Below are positions 14,565 to 23,389 of a DNA stretch of 25,478 nt, in pieces; the first letter of the stretch is position 1; every line of letters begins with the position of its first letter. A program made the position numbers and the translations under genes. Source of the DNA: Candidatus Poribacteria bacterium (GTDB taxonomy: Bacteria > Poribacteria > WGA-4E > WGA-3G). The DNA lies in contig RKRO01000504.1 of NCBI GenBank assembly GCA_007571355.1, positions 1 through 25,478 of the forward strand. The letters run 5' to 3'. Below the pieces are notes generated by a model. It saw only the letters and a program-made list of their open reading frames with translations. It did no database searches and had not been told where the DNA came from.

Positions 14565-16388
14565 ATGAATTCAGCACCGAGTTTATACAAGAAATGGAAA
14601 ATGAAATCCGCAACCCGCAAAGCGTTATGCATTTCGCTGGTGTTCCATCTATTCTTTCTCAGTGCAACATTTTATGTTGTTGTGCAGAACCAACCGATAG
14701 TCTCTGACACGGCAAGCTTAACAGCGGAACTTATCTCAGTGGAGCACGCTGTCCGCCCGAAGCCTCAGCTGCAAAAGCTTGCCCCGCGTCTTCGCGTGCC
14801 CTCACATGATCTCACAGATGTTAGTACTGGCGAATCTCCACCCTCTTTGGTATCACCCGTTGCTGTACCCTCTGCACCACCACGTCCGGCTTTGGGACGT
14901 AGCTTACAAGACGAAGTTCAAAAAGAGACACCTTCACCGTCTCTTGACCTTTCAACAAACAATTGGGGGGATGTTAGCACTGCTACCCGTACGCTTCAGG
15001 AGGCAGAAGGGAATCTATCAAAGACGGAAGCTGCAAGCCCAGCAGGAGATACCCCCTTCGGTGCGAAACGTTCCGGGCCCCCGAGGATTCAACGCGCGCC
15101 GAAAACTTCGACTTTTAAAATAGTTGAAACGGAAGAAATGAGCATATCGCCAGCACTTGTGGAAGAGATTCGAGAAAAACGGAAGGAACTACCGAAGGTA
15201 GCGTTTCCAGTGCTTATGAAAAAACTTGCAGAGGAGATTGTCGAAACAAGCGAGGGCGGTCCTATTGATGTTGTGTTTGTCATTGATGCCAGCGGCAGTA
15301 TGGGCGATAACATCAGAGCCGTTACGGATCATCTTACGGAGATGGTGGATGTCTACCAAGCCTCCAAAATAGATTACGCACTCGGCGTGACAGAATTTGC
15401 AGCAAGGACCCAAAGAAACGAAATCAAGGTTTTTCAGTTGACGAGAAGTTTTGTAGAATACAAACACACCCTCCAAGCAATCAGTGTCCGTGGGGACGAA
15501 AACGCCTTAGATGCGATCGTACAGACAGTCCGGGAACTCCGGTTCCGTCCTACGTCTAAAAGGCATTTTATTCTGGTTACCGACGAACCGCTGACAAGCC
15601 TGCACGGGATTACACTCGCGAATGCTATTGCCCACTGCAGGGAGTTCGGTATTTATGTAAATGTCCTCGGGCTTCCGCTTGATGCGCATCAGTCGTTAGC
15701 CACAGAGACAGGTGGTAAATGGCACCTCATTCCTGAAGGGGCACAACAATGGTCACAACCGCAACCACAAATGGCACAACGCGCCAACAGGTCGCTGACA
15801 CCGAGAAACAAAGCCGTTTCCTTACGCAATGCACAATGGGCGGATGTCGCAAAAATCGGCGATGTCGCGCTGCGATTCGGTAGTACGATCCCTATCGATA
15901 TCGTCTTATTCATTGATAGTAGCGAGAGTATGGCGGATAAACTTCCTAATTTTTTGCAGCAACTTGATATCCTCGTTCGGGATTGGGATAATGCTTTCGT
16001 AGACTATCAAATTGGCGTTGTGCGCTTCCGATCCCAGGGATCGGTGAACATGATAAATGTCTACAATCCTCCGCAAACGCTGAAGCAAATTCGTAAAATC
16101 ATAGAGTTACCGTGCCGAGACGATGAAACGTTGCTTGATGCTGTAGCAGAGGGCATGCGCCGGCTCAAACTCCGTCCCAACGCACGACCTTATTTTATTC
16201 TGGCTACGGATGAGCCCGCAGAAGGGGCATATTCACCCCTCGCGATTATACAAATGTTAGAACAAAAACAGGTTATCGTCAGCGTCGTTGGCACTTATGA
16301 TGACTTTCAGCAACAGGTCGCAACAAAAACCGGTGGCGTTTGGGTGCCTATTCCTGAAGGACAAACGACAAATAATTCATACTGGTAA
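14565..16388 (+). CDS. Membrane-anchored protein with two von Willebrand factor A domains
   Basis: The 607-residue protein starts with a signal-anchor helix (about 20-40, LCISLVFHLFFLSATFYVVV), of a type also seen at the N-terminus of TonB-like proteins. A Pro/Ser-rich, low-complexity periplasmic linker runs to about 180. VWA domain 1 (about 233-392) has the metal site D241-A-S243-G-S245 and TDE at 339-341. VWA domain 2 (about 443-600) has D451-S-S453-E-S455 and TDE at 548-550. Both end in a matching TGGKWHLIPEG/TGGVWVPIPEG motif, so they arose by internal duplication. VWA domains bind protein ligands through a metal ion. The gene follows the sigma/anti-sigma pair by 84 nt and is probably co-regulated. 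Only a weak ribosome site (AGGGTAGG) is seen. Confidence 0.85.
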   Translation: MNSAPSLYKKWKMKSATRKALCISLVFHLFFLSATFYVVVQNQPIVSDTASLTAELISVEHAVRPKPQLQKLAPRLRVPSHDLTDVSTGESPPSLVSPVAVPSAPPRPALGRSLQDEVQKETPSPSLDLSTNNWGDVSTATRTLQEAEGNLSKTEAASPAGDTPFGAKRSGPPRIQRAPKTSTFKIVETEEMSISPALVEEIREKRKELPKVAFPVLMKKLAEEIVETSEGGPIDVVFVIDASGSMGDNIRAVTDHLTEMVDVYQASKIDYALGVTEFAARTQRNEIKVFQLTRSFVEYKHTLQAISVRGDENALDAIVQTVRELRFRPTSKRHFILVTDEPLTSLHGITLANAIAHCREFGIYVNVLGLPLDAHQSLATETGGKWHLIPEGAQQWSQPQPQMAQRANRSLTPRNKAVSLRNAQWADVAKIGDVALRFGSTIPIDIVLFIDSSESMADKLPNFLQQLDILVRDWDNAFVDYQIGVVRFRSQGSVNMINVYNPPQTLKQIRKIIELPCRDDETLLDAVAEGMRRLKLRPNARPYFILATDEPAEGAYSPLAIIQMLEQKQVIVSVVGTYDDFQQQVATKTGGVWVPIPEGQTTNNSYW

Positions 16389-16398
16389 AGGATCAAGC

Positions 16399-17001
16399 TT
16401 GAAGATTGCAGTCCTCGTGTCAGGGAGCGGAACAAATCTCCAAACCTTGATGGAAGAGTTACATCAAGACGAAACAAGCGGAATCGAAATTGCAGTCGTC
16501 ATTAGTGATCGGCAGAAGGTTTACGCGCTCACCCGCGCCAAACGCGCCGGCATACCCACACATGTCGTTAAGACTCGAGATTTCGGGAATCGCGTCGATT
16601 TTGACGCTGAAATTTCGAGGCTCATTGAACATTATGCCGCAGAACTCGTTGTCCTTGCAGGATTTATGAAACTGTTCCAACCGCCTTTCGTACGAAAATA
16701 CAAAAACCGTATTATCAACGTCCATCCTTCGCTTTTGCCTGCGTTTCCGGGGGCACACCCTGTCACGGATACGTTAGCTTATGGCGTAAAATTCACAGGT
16801 GTCACCGTCCACTTCGTTGATGAAGGTGTAGACACTGGGCCCATTATCGCACAGTCAGTTGTTCCTGTCATGGACACTGACGACGCGGAAAATTTACACA
16901 ACCGAATTCAGGTCGAGGAACATAAACTCTACCCTGAGGTGATTAAGTGGTATGCCCAGGGCAGACTAAAGGTTGAAGGCCGCAAAGTAATCGTGCAATA
17001 G
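16399..17001 (+). CDS. purN: Phosphoribosylglycinamide formyltransferase (GAR transformylase)
   Basis: PurN transfers a formyl group from 10-formyltetrahydrofolate to glycinamide ribonucleotide, the third step of purine synthesis. The 200-residue product starts KIAVLVSGSGTNLQTLMEEL, the phosphate-binding loop of the family. The catalytic set Asn107, His109 and Asp145 is present in INVHPSLLPAFPGAH and HFVDEGVDTGPIIAQ. I chose TTG 16399 because AAAGGA lies 5-6 nt upstream and the usual N-terminus begins there; the longer upstream frame lies inside the VWA gene. It begins 10 nt after the VWA stop, so it is transcribed with it or by read-through. Neighbouring purine genes are absent, so it stands outside a pur operon. 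Confidence 0.93.
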   Translation: MKIAVLVSGSGTNLQTLMEELHQDETSGIEIAVVISDRQKVYALTRAKRAGIPTHVVKTRDFGNRVDFDAEISRLIEHYAAELVVLAGFMKLFQPPFVRKYKNRIINVHPSLLPAFPGAHPVTDTLAYGVKFTGVTVHFVDEGVDTGPIIAQSVVPVMDTDDAENLHNRIQVEEHKLYPEVIKWYAQGRLKVEGRKVIVQ

Positions 17002-17103
17002 TTTCAGTCTTCACTGACGCAGCTGCCGAATATGCCCTTTTGTGTAACCGCCACAAAGCACTCTTAACTGACAACTGACAACCGATACCTCGTAACCAAT
17101 ACA

Positions 17104-18027
17104 ATGTTAGCAATCTCAACACTATGGAACGCCTTGAAACAGCAGGACGGTGCGGCCCTGTTCGATGAACTCAAAAACCTCGGTTTTGAAACACTCGAAC
17201 TCAGCAGGCATCTTACACCGGATCAGATGGAGCAACTCAAGCCGTCCCTCCGTGAAAATCCACCGTGCTCCATCCATAATTTTTGTCCTATTCTACCGGG
17301 AACATCGCAAGCAGACGCGGAGAGGGACAAACTTCTACTTTCGAGTCTGGATACAGACGCGCGAAAAGAGGCCATTCGACGCACTCTCGGCACTATGGAA
17401 CTTGCACTCGATTTGGAAATTCCGATTGTCGTCCTCCACCTCGGCGAAGTTGACACTTATGATCGGTCCTATCTGATGACGGATTTATATACCTATGGCG
17501 AACGCGAGTTTGAAGCCTTCAGCCCAAAAGTGACAGAAGCCACGGAATGGCGGCAACGGAAGGAGGCAAAACATCGAGATGCAGTTTTACGAAGTCTTGA
17601 TGAATTAAACGAACATGCCCTACGGATGGAACTCTGTATCGCTATTGAGAATCGTCCACACTACTATCAAATCCCAAATTTTGATGAGGTTGGGTTATTC
17701 TTTGAGAAATTTTATGGCAGCCCGATGCGCTATTGGCACGATGTTGCACACGCGGCGCGGCAGGAAAGCCTCGGGCTCTGTCGGGCGGATAGATGGTTTA
17801 CAGCTTATGCGGAGCATCTTATCGGCGTAAACCTACACGACCTTCAAGGTCTTGAGGCGTATCATCCGCCAGGTACCGGAGACCTGGCGTGGGACGACAT
17901 CTTCAAACAGCTGCCTTCGGATCTCTTAAAAGTGTTGGAAATGCGTCCGTGTGAGGCGGAACCCGTTATAGCGGCACGCGAACTGTGTGAATCTTTATCA
18001 CCCTTACCTGAAACATCTGATGCGTAA
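17104..18027 (+). CDS. Xylose-isomerase-like TIM-barrel protein (sugar phosphate isomerase/epimerase family)
   Basis: The 307-residue protein has the same superfamily fold as the gene at 2518-3339 but is not closely similar to it. Typical pieces are STLWNALKQQDGAALFDELK, FETLELSRH, VVLHLGEVD, a central IAIENRP (Glu182 as a likely metal ligand), YWHDVAHA (Asp213), VNLHDLQGL (His245) and VLEMRP (Glu279). An insertion at about 120-160 is longer than usual. The ATG at 17104 has no clear ribosome site. The gap before it (17002-17103) holds short ACTGACA repeats but no gene. The next gene overlaps its end by 8 nt. The substrate cannot be named. Confidence 0.78.
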   Translation: MLAISTLWNALKQQDGAALFDELKNLGFETLELSRHLTPDQMEQLKPSLRENPPCSIHNFCPILPGTSQADAERDKLLLSSLDTDARKEAIRRTLGTMELALDLEIPIVVLHLGEVDTYDRSYLMTDLYTYGEREFEAFSPKVTEATEWRQRKEAKHRDAVLRSLDELNEHALRMELCIAIENRPHYYQIPNFDEVGLFFEKFYGSPMRYWHDVAHAARQESLGLCRADRWFTAYAEHLIGVNLHDLQGLEAYHPPGTGDLAWDDIFKQLPSDLLKVLEMRPCEAEPVIAARELCESLSPLPETSDA

Positions 18028-18385
18028 AACAGATCCAAGTATCACCTACTTTTTCACACAATCTGAACATGAGATCCTCAAATCTGTCAGTGCGTATATG
18101 ATAGGGGTTCCCTGTGATGCAGCATTAGATGTACCGGTTATCACTATTGATGCGTTTGTTAAGCAGTTGCCGCAGACATTGCGGACGCAACTCCGTTTCG
18201 GTCTACACTTATTCCAGTGGGGCCCGCCCTTCTTTATCGGGAAAACGCGCCACTTTACGCAGCTTGACCCGCGTGATGCAGTGAGATATATAGAGACTTG
18301 GGCGAATAGTCGTTTCGGGATCCGACGAAAACTGTTCCGAGGTTTACGAGACATCGCTTTTCTTGGTTACTATAGTTCTCGTTAG
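18020..18385 (+). CDS. Small protein resembling gluconate 2-dehydrogenase subunit 3 / GMC-oxidoreductase leader region
   Basis: From ATG 18020 this gives 121 residues and overlaps the isomerase gene by 8 nt; a GTG at 17987 would add 11. The pattern of an early helical SEHEILKSVSAYMI, later FTQLDPRDAVRYIETWANS and RRKLFRGLRDIAFLGYYSS resembles the small subunit that accompanies GMC or FAD-dependent sugar dehydrogenases, or their N-terminal leader. There is no signal peptide or cofactor motif. No GMC oxidoreductase follows it here, so it is an orphan in this window. Similarity is judged by eye and is moderate. It may be translated through coupling with the isomerase. Confidence 0.5.
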   Translation: MRKTDPSITYFFTQSEHEILKSVSAYMIGVPCDAALDVPVITIDAFVKQLPQTLRTQLRFGLHLFQWGPPFFIGKTRHFTQLDPRDAVRYIETWANSRFGIRRKLFRGLRDIAFLGYYSSR

Positions 18386-18436
18386 GAAGATTATGGACGA
18401 GAATTGCCTCTTTTATCGAAAATTGACATTTTTCTG

Positions 18437-18465
18437 TTGACAAAATTTCGCTAATTTTCAATAAT
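18437..18465 (+). promoter_or_regulatory. Putative promoter for the LamG gene pair
   Basis: A consensus TTGACA (18437-18442) is followed after 17 nt by AATAAT (18460-18465), about 104 nt upstream of the first LamG start codon. Confidence 0.5.
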
Positions 18466-18568
18466 TAGGCACAAGCGTATGTGTTCAACATGTTTGATAC
18501 AAGGCTATACCGCGTTCAGAAGGTTGAACTTCAACACGATAGACACGGAATTCGCAAGGAGGTTTTGA

Positions 18569-19402
18569 ATGATTCGAGACGTAATTTGCATAGGAAGTAT
18601 CGCTCTGCTATTATGTGCGCTGTCACCTATGATGTCAGCAGAGGCACAGCGCGATGAAGGTACGGTTGCTGGAAACTGGACCTTTGACGACGGCACTGCC
18701 AAAGATAGTTCCAAAAAAGGACTTAACGGTAACTTTACTGGGAACCCCAAATCCGTTGAGGGCATCGTTGGAAAAGCTTTAGATTTCGATGGTGAAGATG
18801 ACGGTATAAAAATCCCCGATTCCGTAGACATTAATTCCGCCGGTCCGTATACGAATCGGACAGTCGCTGCGTACTTCAACTGCGATGATGTCGGGATTGA
18901 CAGTCGGAAACAGGTAATTTTTGAAGAGGGCGGACGCACCCGCGGCTTAGTCATCTATGTATTTGATGGAGCGGTTTATGTCGGTGGCTGGAATCGCGCC
19001 GAGTATAACTGGAACGGTGAATGGATTTCTGCGGAAGTTGAGTCGAAACGTTGGTATCACGTCGGTTTGGTTATCCGCAACGCATCCGGTAAAGTGGAGA
19101 AGGACAGATTCGAGATGTGGCTTGACGGTAAATTGGTCGACAAGACAGATGGCGGTCAACTCCACGCACACGGGGACGACATCGGGATCGGGTTTACCAA
19201 CCAGAACGCTGTCTACCATGATGAAGGCGGCAGTGGCACTAACATTGATTGGTTTGAAGGTCTGCTTGACGAGGTCGTCGTTTACGGATCCGCTTTCGAC
19301 GAGGGTGATTTTAGGGCTGCCTCACAAGGCTTAAGCGTTGAACCGCAAGGCAAATTCACAACAACTTGGGCAGGTCTAAAAGCCCAACGTACACGGAAAT
19401 AG
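18569..19402 (+). CDS. Secreted LamG/concanavalin-like domain protein, paralogue 1
   Basis: The 277-residue product has a signal peptide (1 to about 26: hydrophobic IALLLCALSPMMSAEA, cleavage after AEA). A LamG/concanavalin A-like jelly roll follows. Its landmarks are GNWTFDDGTAKDSSKKGLNG, VGKALDFDGEDDGIKIPDSV, TVAAYFNCDDVG, WYHVGLVIRN and the closing FEGLLDEVVVYGSAF. Such domains bind glycans or proteins, usually outside the cell. The last 25 residues (from SVEPQGKFTTTWAG to the end) form a short tail shared almost exactly with the next gene. AAGGAGG precedes the ATG. It lies 55 nt upstream of its paralogue, a tandem duplication. The ligand is unknown. Confidence 0.87.
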   Translation: MIRDVICIGSIALLLCALSPMMSAEAQRDEGTVAGNWTFDDGTAKDSSKKGLNGNFTGNPKSVEGIVGKALDFDGEDDGIKIPDSVDINSAGPYTNRTVAAYFNCDDVGIDSRKQVIFEEGGRTRGLVIYVFDGAVYVGGWNRAEYNWNGEWISAEVESKRWYHVGLVIRNASGKVEKDRFEMWLDGKLVDKTDGGQLHAHGDDIGIGFTNQNAVYHDEGGSGTNIDWFEGLLDEVVVYGSAFDEGDFRAASQGLSVEPQGKFTTTWAGLKAQRTRK

Positions 19403-19457
19403 CCTCAATATCAAGTTTGAGGTATCTAATAATAATCTACAAAGGAGATATGCCACA

Positions 19458-20294
19458 ATGGCAAAATATCGTTTTATTTTTCTTTTCAGTGTCTTATTCA
19501 TGCTGGTAGCCGTGATCGCTTACGCTGCGAAAGACGAAGCGACGCTTGAAGGGGAATGGAATTTTGACAACGGAGATGCCGCAGACAGCTCTGGAAAAGG
19601 CTTAAACGGAACAATTGTCGGAGACCCGCAAGTTGTTGATGGCGTTGTTGGCACAGCACTGCTTTTTGACGGTGTTGATGATGGTGTCAAACTCCCGGAC
19701 TCCGTAGGTATCAATACGATTGCACAACCGAATTTCTACACGGATCGGACGATCGCTGCTTACTTTAACTGCACTGATGTCGGTATTACCGAACAGAAGC
19801 AGACGATCTTTGAAGAAGGCGGACGGACACGCGGTCTTGTCATCAATGTTTTTGATGGGCAGGTTTATGTCGCCGGTTGGAACCGTGCTGAATACCAGTG
19901 GCCTGGTGCCTTTCCCTCTGCGCCGGTAGAGTCGGGTGTATGGTATCATGTCGGCTTGGTTATCCGTGATGCCACAAACGCGGTTGAGCCCGGTAAATTC
20001 GAGATGTGGCTGAATGGTGAACTCATTGCAAGTGAAGATGGCGGCGCGCTCTACGGGCACGGCGACGATATCGGTATCGCGCATGTCAACGCCAACGCTG
20101 TTTTCCATGATGAAGACGGGGCAGGCACTAACATTCATTACTTCGGTGGCGCAATTGACGAAGTCGTCGTCTACAATTCTGCTTTTGATGCAGCCGATTT
20201 TGCGGATTACGCAGCATCCGTCGTAAGTGTTGAACCACAAGACAAATTTACGACCACGTGGGCGAGTATCAAAGCACAACGAACACGTCAATAG
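19458..20294 (+). CDS. Secreted LamG/concanavalin-like domain protein, paralogue 2
   Basis: This 278-residue protein has a signal peptide (1 to about 23, cleavage after AYA). Its jelly roll follows paralogue 1 almost residue for residue: GEWNFDNGDAADSSGKGLNG, FEEGGRTRGLVINVFDGQVYV, WYHVGLVIRDATN, GHGDDIGIAHVNANAVFHDE and IDEVVVYNSAFD. The C-terminal tail is SVEPQDKFTTTWAS and then IKAQRTRQ. AAAGGAG precedes the ATG. Differences between the copies are spread along the whole length, so the duplication is not recent. A hairpin 24 nt after the stop probably ends the transcript. Surface or extracellular ligand binding is the likely role. Confidence 0.87.
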   Translation: MAKYRFIFLFSVLFMLVAVIAYAAKDEATLEGEWNFDNGDAADSSGKGLNGTIVGDPQVVDGVVGTALLFDGVDDGVKLPDSVGINTIAQPNFYTDRTIAAYFNCTDVGITEQKQTIFEEGGRTRGLVINVFDGQVYVAGWNRAEYQWPGAFPSAPVESGVWYHVGLVIRDATNAVEPGKFEMWLNGELIASEDGGALYGHGDDIGIAHVNANAVFHDEDGAGTNIHYFGGAIDEVVVYNSAFDAADFADYAASVVSVEPQDKFTTTWASIKAQRTRQ

Positions 20295-20317
20295 AAATTA
20301 TTTTATTTTGTTGAAAT

Positions 20318-20350
20318 TGTAGGGCGAGCCATTCGTGCTTCCGCCCTACA
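20318..20350 (+). terminator. Terminator-like hairpin after the LamG genes
   Basis: TGTAGGGCG and CGCCCTACA form a perfect 9-bp stem with a 15-nt loop, followed by a short T-rich stretch. It lies 24 nt after the stop of the second LamG gene. Confidence 0.6.
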
Positions 20351-20806
20351 TTGCTTTAAAGGACAGACGCTATCCGCAGTATAGGTTTAGCCAAATATTC
20401 AAAACAGGGATTTACGCCGAATCCGATCAGGAGGCACCTCACTGTACTTTCCGAATGTGAAACTTGCGTTTTTGTACCGTAAACCGTTCGTTTGCGGACG
20501 CAGGGGCACAGACGAACAGTCTATGCTACAAAGTTAACCCTTGTCAGATTTGCATATTAGATGCCAAAGTGGCATCCGTTTCTGCCACATTTGACAATAG
20601 TCCCCTTCTCCGAATTGAAAATTATGTATCCATTATTATCCGCTACACATTTTCCACTGCTCCTAAACTGCCTCAAATCCAGTAAGTAACACCCAAAATT
20701 CAGACAAAAAGCACCTACAAAAGCAGAGATGGCATGAAATTTGCTTATTGTTAAGTGTTGTTCACACGATTTATGCTAAAAAATAGATACAACAGTGGAG
20801 GTCATT
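20351..20806. other. Long non-coding gap upstream of clpB
   Basis: Together with the hairpin before it, more than 500 nt carry no gene I can support. A 73-codon plus-strand frame near 20464 has no ribosome site and no recognisable protein character. A 7-bp hairpin (GATGCCA, 3-nt loop, TGGCATC) lies at 20560-20576. No CIRCE element (TTAGCACTC inverted repeat) is present upstream of clpB. Confidence 0.6.
20748..20777 (+). promoter_or_regulatory. Possible promoter of clpB
   Basis: TTGTTA (20748-20753) and TATGCT (20772-20777) are separated by 18 nt, ending about 30 nt before the clpB start codon. The match is moderate and a heat-shock sigma site cannot be excluded. Confidence 0.35.
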
Positions 20807-23389
20807 ATGAGATTTGATAGACTTACAATTAAAGCACAAGAAGCACTGGAAACAGCACAAAATCTGGCGGCGGATACCCAAAGTCCTGAGCTCAATGTCG
20901 AACACCTGATGTTGGCACTTCTCCACCAGACAGACGGGATTGTTACACCGATCTTCCAGAAATTGGGTGTTGATACTGTTGAGATTACATCCGCACTGGA
21001 AAATGTCGTTCAGAAAGCACCAAAAGTGCAAGGGGCTGCTTCTCAAATGCGCATCTCCCAAGCATTACAATCCGTTCTGGATGCTGGGTTCAAAGAAGCG
21101 ACTGGACTCAAAGACGAATATGTCAGTACGGAGCATCTCCTCATAGCCTGTGCAGAAGCAAAGCAGACCGAGGTCGGCAGAATCTTACGGGAGGCGGGTA
21201 TAACGAAAGATAAGATTCTCAAGGCGCTCGTTGATATCCGCGGCAATCAGCGGATTACCGATCAGAATCCAGAGGACAAATACCAAGCACTTACTCGATT
21301 CGGTCGGGAACTCACACAGGAAGCGATTTTAGGCAAACTGGACCCGGTTATCGGACGTGATGATGAAATCCGCCGCGTGATGCAGGTTCTCTCCCGAAGA
21401 CGGAAAAACAACCCTGTCTTAATCGGTGAACCCGGTGTCGGAAAAACGGCGATTGTCGAGGGGTTAGCACAACGGATCGCTAACGGTGACGTTCCAGAGA
21501 GTCTCCGCGAGAAACGGCTCATTGCTCTCGATCTCGGTGCCCTGATTGCAGGGAGTAAATACCGTGGCGAGTTTGAAGATCGGTTGAAAGCCGTTCTTGC
21601 CGATGTAGAGCAAGCAGAAGGACAAGTCGTTCTCTTTATTGACGAACTCCATACCATCGTCGGCGCGGGGGCTGCTGAGGGGGCTGTCGATGCGTCCAAC
21701 ATGCTCAAACCCGCCTTGGCACGCGGCGAATTGCGGTGTATTGGTGCCACGACGCTTGACGAGTATCGCAAGCATATTGAGAAGGATGCTGCCTTAGAAC
21801 GCCGATTCCAACCCGTACAGGTCGAAGAACCGTCCGTTGAAGACACGATCGCGATTCTGCGAGGTTTGAAGGAACGTTATGAAACGCATCACGGCGTACA
21901 AATTCAAGACAACGCCATCGTTGCCGCCGCAACCCTTTCAAAACGTTATATCTCTGAACGGTTCCTCCCAGATAAAGCTGTGGATTTAGTGGACGAGGCT
22001 GCATCGCGCCTGCGGATTGAAATTGATAGCGTACCAGAGGAGATTGACGAGGTGGAACGTCGCATCATCCAACTCCAGATAGAGCAGCAGGCACTGGAGA
22101 AAGAGAAGGACAGCGCGTCCCAGCAACGTCTCGAAAAACTGATTGCTGAACTCGCCGGGCTCAAAGAACAAGCGGATGCACTCAAAGCTGCATGGCAGAA
22201 CGAAAAAGCGAGTTTAACGCAGATTGGCGCGTTAATGGAGCAGGTTGAGATACTCCGCACCGAATCTGAGCAAGCCAAACGCTCCGGCAATCTCGCCAGA
22301 GCCTCAGAACTCGAATACGGCAAGATACCGGAGCTCGAATCACAGCTCAAAACTGTTCGAGACACCCTGGAAAGAAATACACAAGGCACACAAATGCTCA
22401 AGGAACAAGTCGGTGCGGAAGACATTGCCGAAATTGTGGCAAAGTGGACCGGCATCCCTGTGTATCGACTTATGGAAGGTGAGACACGGAAACTGGTCCA
22501 CATGGAAGAGCGTCTGCGCGAACAGGTGATCGGGCAAGATGAAGCAGTGCGTGCGGTCTCCAACGCTATTCGTCGAGCTCGTGTTGGACTCGGCGATCCC
22601 GATCGACCGCTCGGTTCTTTCCTTTTCATGGGCCCCACCGGTGTCGGGAAAACGCATCTCGCCAAGTCACTCGCGGAATTCCTTTTCGATGATGCGAATG
22701 CCATGACGCGTATTGATATGAGCGAATACATGGAAAAGCATACCGTTTCCCGATTAATCGGGGCACCCCCCGGGTATGTCGGCTACGATGAGGGCGGGCA
22801 GTTGACAGAAGCAGTGCGGCGACACCCGTATTGCGTCATCCTGCTTGATGAGGTAGAAAAGGCGCATCCGGAAGTCTTCAACGTCTTGCTCCAGATGCTC
22901 GACGATGGCAGAATGACGGATGGACAGGGACGAACGGTCGATTTCAAGAACGCTGTTGTCATTATGACCTCTAATATCGGCAGCCAATGGATTAGCGATG
23001 CACTTTTGGATGGGAAAGAAATTCGTCGGAAGGTAATGGAAGCTGTACAGGCACATTTTTCACCTGAATTCCTGAACCGTATCGACGATCTGATTATCTT
23101 TGATCGGCTCGGTATTGACGAGTTGAAACGGATTGTTACGCTGGAACTGACGCAGTTAAGCCAACGTTTCGCGGAGAAAGATATGACGTTAACGCTCTCT
23201 GAATCTGCAAACGAAGAACTGGTCAACCGCGGATTTGATCCAGTCTACGGTGCTCGGCCGCTTCGCCGGACCGTCCAACGGGATATTCTCAATCCGTTGG
23301 CAATCCAGATGCTGGAAGGTACTTTCCGCGATGGTGATGCGATCGCTGTTGACTTTGAAGATGGGGAATTCATTTTCCGAAAGGCATAA
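20807..23389 (+). CDS. clpB: ATP-dependent disaggregase ClpB (Hsp100)
   Basis: ClpB forms a hexameric ring that pulls polypeptides out of aggregates together with DnaK/DnaJ. The 860-residue product has every part. The Clp N-domain repeats span 1-145. AAA+ domain 1 has Walker A GEPGVGKT (207-214) and Walker B VVLFIDE (274-280). The coiled-coil middle domain, about 405-530, separates ClpB from ClpA and ClpC. AAA+ domain 2 has Walker A GPTGVGKT (609-616) and Walker B VILLDE (677-682), and ends with the C-terminal D2-small domain. The start at 20807 follows GGAGG; a GTG at 20795 would include the ribosome site and is not used. It is a single gene between a long gap and a terminator hairpin. The J-domain fusion at 10406 is an unlikely regular partner. 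Confidence 0.97.
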   Translation: MRFDRLTIKAQEALETAQNLAADTQSPELNVEHLMLALLHQTDGIVTPIFQKLGVDTVEITSALENVVQKAPKVQGAASQMRISQALQSVLDAGFKEATGLKDEYVSTEHLLIACAEAKQTEVGRILREAGITKDKILKALVDIRGNQRITDQNPEDKYQALTRFGRELTQEAILGKLDPVIGRDDEIRRVMQVLSRRRKNNPVLIGEPGVGKTAIVEGLAQRIANGDVPESLREKRLIALDLGALIAGSKYRGEFEDRLKAVLADVEQAEGQVVLFIDELHTIVGAGAAEGAVDASNMLKPALARGELRCIGATTLDEYRKHIEKDAALERRFQPVQVEEPSVEDTIAILRGLKERYETHHGVQIQDNAIVAAATLSKRYISERFLPDKAVDLVDEAASRLRIEIDSVPEEIDEVERRIIQLQIEQQALEKEKDSASQQRLEKLIAELAGLKEQADALKAAWQNEKASLTQIGALMEQVEILRTESEQAKRSGNLARASELEYGKIPELESQLKTVRDTLERNTQGTQMLKEQVGAEDIAEIVAKWTGIPVYRLMEGETRKLVHMEERLREQVIGQDEAVRAVSNAIRRARVGLGDPDRPLGSFLFMGPTGVGKTHLAKSLAEFLFDDANAMTRIDMSEYMEKHTVSRLIGAPPGYVGYDEGGQLTEAVRRHPYCVILLDEVEKAHPEVFNVLLQMLDDGRMTDGQGRTVDFKNAVVIMTSNIGSQWISDALLDGKEIRRKVMEAVQAHFSPEFLNRIDDLIIFDRLGIDELKRIVTLELTQLSQRFAEKDMTLTLSESANEELVNRGFDPVYGARPLRRTVQRDILNPLAIQMLEGTFRDGDAIAVDFEDGEFIFRKA

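Noticed and set aside
19602..20291. 229-codon minus-strand frame opposite the second LamG gene
   Set aside because: Antisense to a secreted protein with signal peptide and paralogue; no ribosome site or family.
20464..20685. 73-codon frame in the gap before clpB
   Set aside because: No ribosome site, no recognisable domain and biased composition.
20700..20806. CIRCE/HrcA heat-shock operator upstream of clpB
   Set aside because: No TTAGCACTC/GAGTGCTAA inverted repeat is present.
21262..22731. Long minus-strand open frames within clpB
   Set aside because: Antisense shadows of a fully conserved gene; Ser/Arg-rich composition is typical of such artefacts.
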